Part shown: positions 16,434 through 23,903 of the stretch, one piece after another
Position numbering within the stretch: the stretch's first letter is position 1
Layout: every line of letters starts with the position of its first letter
NCBI RefSeq assembly: GCF_004382825.2
Contig: NZ_SDQO02000001.1
Location: 1-64,000 of the forward strand
Direction: 5' to 3'
Length of the DNA stretch: 64,000 nt
Source: Corynebacterium silvaticum
Lineage (GTDB): Bacteria > Actinomycetota > Actinomycetes > Mycobacteriales > Mycobacteriaceae
The notes under the pieces: generated by a model
Told to the model about the DNA's origin: nothing
What the model saw: only the letters and a program-made list of their open reading frames with translations
Databases searched by the model: none
Translations under genes and position numbers: made by a program

Positions 16434-17565
16434 CCAGCATGCGCTGCTCTCGGCGTCGGGTTCGCACCGGTGGCTCAACTGTCCACCCAGCGCCGTCCTG
16501 GAATCCCGCGAGCCGGATTCTCCGTCGGCGGCGGCCGAGCAGGGCATCGTCGCACACGCGCTGGCGGAGTGGAAGCTGCGGCGTTCCCTCCACCAAGCGC
16601 CGACCTTCAAACCCGAATCTGACTGGATCGACGACGAGATGGAGAACCTGACCGACGACTACGTCGCCTTCGTCCAGGAACACATCTCACTGGCACAGGA
16701 GACCTGTGGTGATCCGCAGGTGTTGATCGAGCAGCGCCTCGACTTCTCCCATGTGGTGCCGGGCGGTTTCGGTACCGGCGACTGTGTGATCATCGCCGAA
16801 CCCAAGCTGCAGATTATCGATCTGAAGTACGGGCAGGGTGTCCTCGTCGAAGCCGAGCGCAACCCGCAGCTCATGCTCTACGCGCTCGGAGCCGTCCACG
16901 CTTTCGGGGACTTGTATGACATCACCGATGTTGCGGTGACGATCTACCAGCCCCGCCGAGGAAACGTCGACACCTGGGAAACCGACGTCGCTGACCTGCA
17001 GGCGTGGGCTGCGACCGAGGTCAAGCCGAAAGCCGAGTTGGCTGCGGCGGGCGGGGGCGAGTTCTGTCCCGGCTCGTGGTGCCAGTTCTGCCGCATCGCA
17101 CCGACGTGCCGGGCACGTGCCGAGGTCAACTTGGCGCTCGCCCAGCGGGAGTTCGCCCCGCCCGCCGAGCTGACGGATGCGGAGATCGCGGACGTTCTCG
17201 CGAGGATTCCACAGCTCAAATCGTGGGCTGCGGATGTGGAGGCCTACGCGCTCTCGCAGGCGGTGAACCAGGGCAAGCACTGGGATGGTTTCAAGCTCGT
17301 CGCCGGACGGTCTGTCCGCAAATACACCGACGAGGGTGCCGTCGCTGAGGCGGCTCAGGCTGCCGGATACACCGACATCTACGACAAAAGGCTCATCACG
17401 CTCACTGCGATGGAACGCCTCATGGGCAAGAAGACCTTCAACGAGGTTCTCGGTGACCTCGTGGTCAAACCGGTCGGGAAGCCGACGCTCGTGCCCGACA
17501 CCGATAAACGACCCGTGCTCGATATCCGCAGCGCCGAATCCGAATTCACGAAAACCAGTAACTAA
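16426..17565 (+). CDS. DUF2800 protein, PD-(D/E)XK (Cas4/RecB-like) exonuclease
   Basis: A 379-residue protein opening LLSASGSHRWLNCPPSAVLE, the hallmark of DUF2800 phage proteins. GFGTGDCVIIAEPKLQIIDLKYG supplies the D...(D/E)xK core. A cysteine cluster (GEFCPGSWCQFCRIAPTCRA) near 220-240 is like the iron-sulfur cluster of Cas4/AddB-type nucleases. It is probably a recombination exonuclease working with the DUF2815 protein encoded next. The ATG at 16426 fits the 8-bp overlap with the upstream gene; the longer frame lacks a ribosome-binding site. Confidence 0.85.
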   Translation: MPDQHALLSASGSHRWLNCPPSAVLESREPDSPSAAAEQGIVAHALAEWKLRRSLHQAPTFKPESDWIDDEMENLTDDYVAFVQEHISLAQETCGDPQVLIEQRLDFSHVVPGGFGTGDCVIIAEPKLQIIDLKYGQGVLVEAERNPQLMLYALGAVHAFGDLYDITDVAVTIYQPRRGNVDTWETDVADLQAWAATEVKPKAELAAAGGGEFCPGSWCQFCRIAPTCRARAEVNLALAQREFAPPAELTDAEIADVLARIPQLKSWAADVEAYALSQAVNQGKHWDGFKLVAGRSVRKYTDEGAVAEAAQAAGYTDIYDKRLITLTAMERLMGKKTFNEVLGDLVVKPVGKPTLVPDTDKRPVLDIRSAESEFTKTSN

Positions 17566-17582
17566 TAGAAAGAAGGACACTC

Positions 17583-18137
17583 ATGTCAACTACGAATCCG
17601 ACCCGTATCGTCACCGGCGAAGTCCGTCTCTCTTACGCCCATGTGTGGGAGCCGAACTCGATCCAGGGCAGCAAGCCCAAGTACTCCGTGTCGCTGATCA
17701 TCCCGAAGACGGACAGGGCCACGATCACCGCGATCGAACGCGCGATCGACGCGGCCATTGACGCTGGGACGGCCAAGTTCGGGGGTAAGCGCCCGAACAA
17801 GGCTGCTCTGAAGCTGCCGCTGCGTGACGGGGATACCGAGCGTGACGACGAAGCTTACGCCAACAGCTACTTCGTCAACGCGAACTCGCTGACCCCGCCG
17901 CAGGTGGTGGACGAGAACGTCGCTCCGATCCTCGACCGTTCCGAGGTGTACTCGGGTTGCTATGCCCGAGTGTCACTCAGCTTCTATGCGTTCAACACGA
18001 ACGGGAACAAGGGCATCGCCTGCGGGCTGGGCAACATCCAGAAGCTCCGCGACGGCGAATCCCTCGGAGGCGGACGTATCTCCGCTGAGTCCGACTTCGG
18101 CACCCCCGCCGCCGCCAGCGACGACTTCCTCAGCTAA
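17583..18137 (+). CDS. DUF2815 single-strand DNA-binding-like protein
   Basis: A 184-residue protein of the DUF2815 family, which occupies the place of a single-strand DNA-binding or annealing protein in Gram-positive phages. Recognisable parts are RIVTGEVRLSYAHVWEPNSI, the KPKYSVSLIIPK strand, ANSYFVNANSLTPPQVVD and a Gly/acidic C-terminal tail ending ASDDFLS, similar to the acidic tips of SSB proteins. It lies directly after the Cas4-like nuclease and before the polymerase and is preceded by agaaagaagga. Confidence 0.82.
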   Translation: MSTTNPTRIVTGEVRLSYAHVWEPNSIQGSKPKYSVSLIIPKTDRATITAIERAIDAAIDAGTAKFGGKRPNKAALKLPLRDGDTERDDEAYANSYFVNANSLTPPQVVDENVAPILDRSEVYSGCYARVSLSFYAFNTNGNKGIACGLGNIQKLRDGESLGGGRISAESDFGTPAAASDDFLS

Positions 18138-18150
18138 GGAGTTCACCGTG

Positions 18151-18339
18151 ATGAATGACTGCTTCATGGCGATCACGCTGGCGTACTGGCTGTACTTCCT
18201 GATCCCCATTGGGGTCGCGTTACTGCTGTCGTGGATCTCCGACAAGCGTGAAGAACGACGCTTCGCCAAGCTTCTCGAAGAAGAACGAGCACGCGTGAGG
18301 GACAGCGAGATCGCCCGCACTGAAACTGCACCCGAGTAA
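18151..18339 (+). CDS. Small single-pass membrane protein
   Basis: A 62-residue protein with one hydrophobic segment (ITLAYWLYFLIPIGVALLLS, residues about 8-27) followed by a charged helix DKREERRFAKLLEEERARVR. The ATG at 18151 follows aaggagttcaccgtg. Unknown role; small membrane proteins at this place could anchor replication proteins or act in superinfection control, but nothing proves it. Confidence 0.6.
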   Translation: MNDCFMAITLAYWLYFLIPIGVALLLSWISDKREERRFAKLLEEERARVRDSEIARTETAPE

Positions 18340-18410
18340 AACCATCACCTTGTGGAGGGGACTGCCGATCACGGTGGTTCCCTCCACACTCGTCATGAAA
18401 GGACTGCTCC

Positions 18411-21311
18411 ATGCGCTCGCTCTACTGTGATCTCGAAACCTACAGCCCCGTCAACCTCGCCAAGTCCGGCGTGTACCCGTATGCCGCCGATCCTGAGTTC
18501 GAGCTGCTCCTGTTCGGATACTCAATCGACGGCGGCCCGGTGGAAGTCGTCGATCTCGCCAGTGGTGGTGGGCTGCCCGACGAGGTGCTCGCAGCATTGG
18601 TGGACCCGGGCGTGGTCAAGTGGGCGCATAACGCCGCCTTCGAGCGGGTCGCGCTCTCCGCGTGGCTGCAGCGTCATCACCCCGAGCTGTTGGCGGCCGG
18701 GTTTCTTGACCCGAGCCAGTGGCGCTGCACGATGGTGTGGTCGGCTTACCTCGGGTTGCCGATGAGCTTGGACGCGGTCGGTGCCGCGCTCGACCTTGAC
18801 GTGCAGAAAGACAGCGCAGGCAAGAAACTGATTCGGCAGTTCTGCACACCCGCCACACCCAGCGTGTTGAACGGTGGCAGCACGAGGAACCTACCGGGCA
18901 GTGACCCGGATGGGTGGCAGGCGTTTGTGGAGTACAACCGGCGTGACGTCGAGGTCGAGCTTGCGATTCACGACCGGCTTTCCCTGTTTCCTATGCCTGA
19001 CGCCGAGTGGGGCGCCTACGCCCTCGACCAGACCATCAACGACACCGGCATCCTGCTCGACCACACCCTCGCCGAAGCGGCCGTCGCCCTCGACGACCAA
19101 CACCGTGCGGCGACGTTGGCGCGGGCGCGGGAGTTGACCGGGTTGGAGAATCCGAACTCGCCCATCCAGCTGAAAGACTGGCTCACCGATCACGGCTGCG
19201 AACTACCGTCCCTCGCAAAAACCGACGTCGAGGCCGCCCTCGACACCGCCACCGGCGTGGTGCGTGAAGTGCTGGAGCTGCGCGGCGATCTCGTAAAATC
19301 CTCGGTGAAGAAGTACCAGGCGATGCATAACGTTACAGGCACGGACGGTAGGGCACGCGGTCTGCTCCAGTTCTATGGAGCGGGACGCACCGGACGGTTC
19401 GCCGGACGCCTCGTCCAAGTCCAAAACCTGCCCCGTAACTACCTGCCCGACCTCGACCAAGCCCGCGCCCTCACCCGGCAGGGCAACCTCGACGCCCTTG
19501 AACTGCTCTACGACTCCGTGCCAGACACGCTGTCCCAGTTGATCCGGACAGCGTTCATCCCCAGTGCCGGGTGCCGATTCATCGTCGCCGACTACTCCGC
19601 GATTGAAGCCCGCGTCATCGCCTGGCTCGCCGGAGAACACACCACCCTCCAAGCCTTCGAGCAGGGCAAGGATCTGTATTGCGCGACCGCGAGCCGCATG
19701 TTCGGCGTCCCCGTCGAAAAACACGGCATCAACGCCGGGCTGCGGCAGAAGGGGAAAATCGCGGTTTTGGCTTGTATTGCCGAGGGGCAGCTCGTGCTCA
19801 CTGACAGCGGTGAGGTTCCGATTCAGAATGTCACGCCAGCCATGCGGGTGTGGGACGGCACCCGGTGGGTGGCTCATGACGGCGTCATTGACAAAGGAGA
19901 AAAACATGTCATCACCTACGACGGTCTCACCGCCACTCCTGACCACCTCGTGTGGGTACAAGGGCAACCGGGGCCGATACCACTCGGGCAAGCTGCCGCC
20001 AGCGGCGCACGTCTCCTACAAACCGGAGATGGTCGGCACCCAATACGGGTGGGTGACAATTATCAACCCCCAGAAACGCTGGAGCCACAACTGGAACCAC
20101 TGCTACGTGGAAACCCGCTGCACCAGCTGCGGAGCACAGCAATGGACGAGCCTCAGCAGTCTCGAACGCGGGATCTCCAAGGGCTGTCAACAGTGTTCGG
20201 AAAAAGACAAACCCCATATTCCCAGATGGTTAGACCGCAGGCTCACCGCAGCCAAGCAGCGTTGCACAAACCCATCCGATCCGCAATGGCCTTCCTACGG
20301 TGGGCGTGGCATCGAATTCCGGTTTTCCACCCCACTCGAGGCCGGAGTGTGGATTCTCGAGAACGTAGAAAACGTGCGCCCCGACTTGGAACTGGATCGC
20401 ATCGACACCAACGGTCACTACGAAAAAGGCAACCTCAGGTTCGTGTCGAGAGCAGTCAACATTGCCAACCGTCGCAACACAGTGCTCACACGCTTCGAAC
20501 AGCGCTACTGGCCCTACTCCCGAGTCGTCGTCACCCGCAAACTCTCGCAGGGCATGAGCCGGGAAGCGATCATCAACGATGCCCGCAAAGCCGTGGCCGC
20601 CAAACGCAAAGCCTGGCCATTGATTCAGGCACGACTCGAGTTTATGACCTACTCAATGCCGGAGAACATCATCGTTACACCGTATCGGGACGCCTCGTCC
20701 ACAACTGCGGCTACGGCGGCTCCGTCGGCGCATTAAAAGCCATGGGTGCCCTACGGATGGGGCTGGTCGAGCACGAACTCAAACCCATCGTCGACGCCTG
20801 GCGGGCAGCCAACCCGCACATCGTGCGACTCTGGGCGGATGTCGAGCAGGCCGCGATTGATGCGATCACCACCCGACAACCTATCCAGCTGGGCAACCTT
20901 GGCTTCACTGCCGAGTCCGGCATCTTGTTCATCACCCTGCCCTCTGGTAGGCGGCTGGCCTACGTGAAGCCCCAGCTGGGTGAGAACCGGTGGGGCGGCA
21001 CCTCCATCACCTACAGCGGTGTCACGACCGGACGCAAGTGGGGGCGGCTGGAGACCTACGGCGGGAAACTCGTCGAGAACATCGTCCAAGCAGTCGCTCG
21101 TGACCTCCTCGTCCACGCCATGACACTCGTCGCTCAGGCTGGGCACAAGATTGTCATGCACGTCCACGACGAAATCGTCATCGACGAACCCGAGGACTCC
21201 GGCTTCACCATCGCCGATGCCTGCCAGCTCATGACGACCCCACCCGACTGGGCAGCAGGACTGCCACTCGACGCCGACGGGTACGAATGCGACTACTACC
21301 GCAAGGATTAA
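18411..21311 (+). CDS. Phage DNA polymerase, family A, with intein
   Basis: A 966-residue precursor; removing the intein (residues 455-765) leaves a 655-residue polymerase. The N-terminus has a DnaQ-like 3'-5' exonuclease start (CDLETYS, D7/E9) and KWAHNAAFE. Polymerase motif A is VADYSAIEARVIAW (D394). Motif B is RQKGKIAVLA joined after splicing to CGYGGSVGALKAMG, and motif C is VMHVHDEIV (H919-D920-E). The intein therefore sits inside the dNTP-binding O-helix motif, so the enzyme is inactive until splicing. It replicates the phage genome with the primase-helicase downstream. GC and codon use resemble the rest of the phage. Confidence 0.93.
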   Translation: MRSLYCDLETYSPVNLAKSGVYPYAADPEFELLLFGYSIDGGPVEVVDLASGGGLPDEVLAALVDPGVVKWAHNAAFERVALSAWLQRHHPELLAAGFLDPSQWRCTMVWSAYLGLPMSLDAVGAALDLDVQKDSAGKKLIRQFCTPATPSVLNGGSTRNLPGSDPDGWQAFVEYNRRDVEVELAIHDRLSLFPMPDAEWGAYALDQTINDTGILLDHTLAEAAVALDDQHRAATLARARELTGLENPNSPIQLKDWLTDHGCELPSLAKTDVEAALDTATGVVREVLELRGDLVKSSVKKYQAMHNVTGTDGRARGLLQFYGAGRTGRFAGRLVQVQNLPRNYLPDLDQARALTRQGNLDALELLYDSVPDTLSQLIRTAFIPSAGCRFIVADYSAIEARVIAWLAGEHTTLQAFEQGKDLYCATASRMFGVPVEKHGINAGLRQKGKIAVLACIAEGQLVLTDSGEVPIQNVTPAMRVWDGTRWVAHDGVIDKGEKHVITYDGLTATPDHLVWVQGQPGPIPLGQAAASGARLLQTGDGRHPIRVGDNYQPPETLEPQLEPLLRGNPLHQLRSTAMDEPQQSRTRDLQGLSTVFGKRQTPYSQMVRPQAHRSQAALHKPIRSAMAFLRWAWHRIPVFHPTRGRSVDSRERRKRAPRLGTGSHRHQRSLRKRQPQVRVESSQHCQPSQHSAHTLRTALLALLPSRRHPQTLAGHEPGSDHQRCPQSRGRQTQSLAIDSGTTRVYDLLNAGEHHRYTVSGRLVHNCGYGGSVGALKAMGALRMGLVEHELKPIVDAWRAANPHIVRLWADVEQAAIDAITTRQPIQLGNLGFTAESGILFITLPSGRRLAYVKPQLGENRWGGTSITYSGVTTGRKWGRLETYGGKLVENIVQAVARDLLVHAMTLVAQAGHKIVMHVHDEIVIDEPEDSGFTIADACQLMTTPPDWAAGLPLDADGYECDYYRKD
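19773..20705 (+). mobile_element. Intein in polymerase motif B
   Basis: The 311-residue protein intron starts at Cys455 (CIAEGQLVLTDSGEVPIQNV). Block B is GLTATPDHLVWV, and the splicing end is RVYDLLNAGEHHRYTVSGRL followed by VHN and then extein Cys766. Catalytic Cys1, the TxxH of block B and the terminal His-Asn-Cys are all present, so splicing should work. Between about residues 545 and 745 this frame is a compositionally odd Gln/Arg/Ser/His-rich stretch, because the DNA there codes for a homing endonuclease in the +1 frame. Confidence 0.9.
20029..20736 (+). CDS. HNH/AP2-type homing endonuclease nested in the intein, +1 frame
   Basis: In the frame shifted by one relative to the polymerase lies a 235-residue homing endonuclease. 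It begins MVGTQYGWVTIINPQKRW with a zinc-binding part (CTSCGAQQW ... GCQQC). The middle reads LTAAKQRCTNPSDPQWPSYG, GRGIEFRF and then DRIDTNGHYEKGNLRFVSRA, the HNH-like signature of phage homing nucleases. GGAG precedes the ATG at 20029. The gene ends 31 bp beyond the intein's last codon, overlapping extein sequence. Inteins normally carry the endonuclease in frame; here both frames stay open. Compensating frameshifts are the alternative explanation. Confidence 0.8.
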   Translation: MVGTQYGWVTIINPQKRWSHNWNHCYVETRCTSCGAQQWTSLSSLERGISKGCQQCSEKDKPHIPRWLDRRLTAAKQRCTNPSDPQWPSYGGRGIEFRFSTPLEAGVWILENVENVRPDLELDRIDTNGHYEKGNLRFVSRAVNIANRRNTVLTRFEQRYWPYSRVVVTRKLSQGMSREAIINDARKAVAAKRKAWPLIQARLEFMTYSMPENIIVTPYRDASSTTAATAAPSAH

Positions 21312-21324
21312 CGGTGGTGGAGAG

Positions 21325-22266
21325 CTAGTTGTTGGCGGTGAGTAGCTTTGGCGCCATTTCGCCGTAGCGGGCTGGGGTTGCGATGCCTGCGGCGAGCAGG
21401 GCATTCGTGGCAAGGATTGGCTCGACTCGGTTGGCGAGCCAATCCTTCTGGAGTCCCGTCTTGGTGGCGACTTGGTCAAGTGCGACGAAGATCTTGTAGA
21501 TCGAGTGATCGTTGAATTGGCGGTGGTCTCGTTTAGCTCGTCGGGCGATGTTGGGGAGGAGCCCTGGACGGTCGAGAACAGCGTGGTTCCAGAGTTTGGC
21601 GCAGTGGGCGTTGCGGTTGCGTAGGTAGACGAATGACCGGACTTGGCTTGGCAGCGTGGTGGGGGAAACGTTCATCGATGCTGCCATGTCGTGCAGTACT
21701 CCGGACGTGCCTGAAGCCTCGATGAGTCTGGACAGGCTTCCAAATGAGAAGGCCTCTACCGCTACCCAGATGGGCATGCGCGCATAGGCCTCAATGCTGT
21801 AAGCCCTACCGGTTTTGATCTCATCGCGGTAGTGAGACACGAAGGTCTCTTTGCTTCGATCCAGATTCGACAGTGCATGCTCTTCGACACGTTCATCATC
21901 AGGATTAGGAGATTGAGTGAACCCGTCACCTCGAGCGAACGCTCCGATCGCTCCGACACGCTGGGCGTAGTAGTGAGCAAACCGGGTCCTGAGGAGAACT
22001 TCGATCGGGTGGAGGACCTCGTCACAGACTACAATTAGGTCCTGTTCGGCTTCGTAGAGTCGCTGGATCACATCAAAGGATGAACCGTCTAAGAAGCAGT
22101 TGTTGCCCGCCATAGGGTCGATTTGCCAGTAACGGAAATATCCCGAGAGACGGTAGTAGTTCACGCGAGATAGGAACTCGGCTGCTGACGCGGTGTCAGT
22201 GACGGTCAAACCGCGTGCTTGAAGCAGTTCGACTTGTTCATCGTAACTGAGCCAGCGCTTGACCAT
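21325..22266 (-). CDS. Abi_2-family (AbiD/AbiF-like) abortive-infection protein
   Basis: A 313-residue protein of the Abi_2 family. It opens KRWLSYDEQVELLQARGLTV, then VNYYRLSGYFRYWQ and FDVIQRLYEAEQDLI. The first HEPN-type region is IEVLLRTRFAHYYAQRVGA and the second is VYLRNRNAHCAKLWNH, an Rx4-6H motif typical of HEPN ribonucleases. AbiD/AbiF proteins stop phage growth by halting the infected cell and are related to the ancestors proposed for Cas13. It lies antisense between polymerase and antirepressor genes, a lysogenic cargo position. A small structured RNA lies immediately upstream. The ribosome-binding site aggaagct precedes the ATG. Confidence 0.85.
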   Translation of the reverse strand: MVKRWLSYDEQVELLQARGLTVTDTASAAEFLSRVNYYRLSGYFRYWQIDPMAGNNCFLDGSSFDVIQRLYEAEQDLIVVCDEVLHPIEVLLRTRFAHYYAQRVGAIGAFARGDGFTQSPNPDDERVEEHALSNLDRSKETFVSHYRDEIKTGRAYSIEAYARMPIWVAVEAFSFGSLSRLIEASGTSGVLHDMAASMNVSPTTLPSQVRSFVYLRNRNAHCAKLWNHAVLDRPGLLPNIARRAKRDHRQFNDHSIYKIFVALDQVATKTGLQKDWLANRVEPILATNALLAAGIATPARYGEMAPKLLTANN

Positions 22267-22279
22267 GAGCTTCCTAGAA

Positions 22280-22350
22280 AATGAAAGGCCCCGGTCATTT
22301 GTGCATTGACCCTTGCGGGACTAGAGGCCTGACCGGGGATCTATCACCTC
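22280..22350 (-). ncRNA. Small structured RNA upstream of the Abi_2 gene
   Basis: On the minus strand a perfect 9-bp stem ccccggtca (22338-22330) / tgaccgggg (22297-22289) encloses a mini-hairpin CCC-GCAA-GGG with a GNRA loop (22319-22310). It ends in a T-rich stretch (cctttcatttt) a few bases before the Abi_2 ribosome-binding site. A possible promoter lies upstream (TTGACC, 17 bp, TACCGT). Position and shape agree with the RNAs known to precede abiF-type genes; alternatively it is a simple attenuator. Confidence 0.55.
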
Positions 22351-22698
22351 CTACGGTACGTCAACGTGGCCGTCTGGTCAACGTCACGTGCCGAAGTCGG
22401 CGTCTCCACACCAGAGATCCAACCAACTCTCGACCGGGGTCGAGGCGAGCTGAACGACCATCCCCAAGCTAGTCAGGTTCATGCCGGAACTCCAGCGGCG
22501 TGGATCGTGTCAAGGCTGCCGCAGCGCTTCTCCTGGTGCCCTCTGACCCGTCCGGATTCGCCGGCCCTCGGGGGCGTATGGGCGAGAGCCTTCCTCACGC
22601 CGTGTCCGGTTTCGGTGCCTGCCGTGCCTGACAGGTGAGAGCCTGGCGCAACCCGCGCCACCTGTTTGTCTACCCGGCTCTCAGAAAAGGAGCTGGTC
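22351..22698. promoter_or_regulatory. Structured intergenic region between Abi_2 and antirepressor
   Basis: About 350 bp without a supportable gene. It contains a second ccccggtc on the minus strand (22439-22432) that could compete for the Abi_2 RNA stem, and copy 2 of the 34-bp element at 22604-22637. A leader hairpin, tgagagcc at 22635-22642 against ggctctca at 22675-22682 with an inner tggcgc/gcgcca stem, lies just before the antirepressor ribosome-binding site. Confidence 0.5.
22604..22637 (+). repeat. 34-bp upstream element, copy 2
   Basis: Same block as at 15674-15707 (gtccggtttcggtgc ... tgcctgacag), 30 of 34 positions identical, ending 62 bp before the antirepressor start codon. Confidence 0.6.
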
Positions 22699-23463
22699 AT
22701 GGCTACCGGACTACAAGCGTTCACCAACCACGAGTTCGGCACGATCCGAACCATCACCTCCGGCGGGCAGGTGTTGTTCTGCGGACGGGATGTGGCCACC
22801 GCCCTCGGCTACGCCAACCCGAGCAAGGCACTCCAAGATCATTGCAAGGGGGTTCCGTTTCGTTACCCCCTTGAGACGCCTGGTGGCATCCAGCAGGTCA
22901 GGTTCATCAGCGAAGGTGACCTGTATCGGCTGATCGTCTCCTCCAAGTTGCCCGCCGCCGAACAGTTCGAGGCGTGGGTGTTCGACGAGGTGTTGCCGTC
23001 GATCCGCCGTCACGGCGTGTACGCCATTGACGAGCTGCTCAATGATGATGAGTTCTTGGAGCGGGCGATCGTCACGATCCGAGCAGAGCGTGCGAAGCGG
23101 CTCGCCGCCGAACAAGCCCTGCTGGAGGCGGCACCGAAGGTGTCCTATTACGACGTGGTGCTGGCATCGCCGTCGTTGATCACCACCACCGAGATCGCCA
23201 AGGACTACGGATTGAGCGCGAAGAAGCTGAACCAGATTCTGCGCGAGGAGCAGGTGCAGTTCCACCAGTCCGGCCGCTGGTTCCTTTACGCCAAGTTTGC
23301 TGAGCAGGGCTACACCCAGTCAAAGACGCACGAGTACGACGAGGGCAAGACCCGCACCCACATGTACTGGACGCAGAAGGGACGCCTGTTCATCTATGAC
23401 CTGTTGAAAAACACCCGCAGGCTGCTGCCGGTAATCGAGCGTGAAGGCGAGGACGCCAGATGA
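22699..23463 (+). CDS. Phage antirepressor, BRO-N plus KilAC domains
   Basis: A 254-residue protein. The N-terminal Bro domain runs from FGTIRTITSGGQVLFCGRDV and ALGYANPSKALQDHC to VFDEVLPSIRRHGVY. The KilAC domain runs from SPSLITTTEIAKDYGLSAKK to GRLFIYDLLKN. Such antirepressors bind and inactivate phage repressors to trigger the lytic cycle. The ATG at 22699 follows aaaaggag. It overlaps the next gene by 4 bp. The conserved 34-bp element and a leader hairpin lie in front of it, suggesting dedicated control. Confidence 0.88.
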   Translation: MATGLQAFTNHEFGTIRTITSGGQVLFCGRDVATALGYANPSKALQDHCKGVPFRYPLETPGGIQQVRFISEGDLYRLIVSSKLPAAEQFEAWVFDEVLPSIRRHGVYAIDELLNDDEFLERAIVTIRAERAKRLAAEQALLEAAPKVSYYDVVLASPSLITTTEIAKDYGLSAKKLNQILREEQVQFHQSGRWFLYAKFAEQGYTQSKTHEYDEGKTRTHMYWTQKGRLFIYDLLKNTRRLLPVIEREGEDAR

Positions 23464-23903
23464 CCACCACCGCGCTTCTCGATAGCGGAATCCCGACCAA
23501 GAACATCGAAGGATACCCTGACCCCACCTGCTACAAGGCACTGAAAGCGATCCAGCGCGCCGAGTACGGGTACCGACCGCTGGTGTACATCTGCTCCCCG
23601 TACTGCGGCGATGTGGAAGCCAACCTCAAGCTTGCCCGCCGCTTCAGCGCGTTCGCTGTCTCCGCGCGGCAAATTCCGTTGGCCCCGCACCTGCACTACC
23701 CGCAGTTCATGGACGACACCGACCCGGATGCCCGTGAGCTGGCCATGTTCTTTAACCGCATCCTGCTGTCGAAATGCGAACAGCTGTGGGCATACATCGG
23801 CCGGGTCAGCGCGGGGATGCGTGCCGAAATCGATTGGGCTCACCAGATGGATATTCCGGTCCGGTTCTTCGGCGCTGACTTTCAGGAGGTGCACCCCGCA
23901 TGA
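23460..23903 (+). CDS. Nucleoside 2-deoxyribosyltransferase-like (DUF7768/DUF4406-type) protein
   Basis: A 147-residue protein with PLVYICSPYCGDVEANLKLA, the IPLAPHLHYPQFMDDTDPDA block and LLSKCEQLWAYIGRVSAGM followed by EIDWA. This is the pattern of small phage proteins that resemble nucleoside 2-deoxyribosyltransferases and TIR-like NAD-binding folds. A role in nucleotide metabolism or in handling nucleotide signals is plausible but unproven. It overlaps both neighbours by 4 bp within the replication operon. Confidence 0.72.
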   Translation: MTTTALLDSGIPTKNIEGYPDPTCYKALKAIQRAEYGYRPLVYICSPYCGDVEANLKLARRFSAFAVSARQIPLAPHLHYPQFMDDTDPDARELAMFFNRILLSKCEQLWAYIGRVSAGMRAEIDWAHQMDIPVRFFGADFQEVHPA

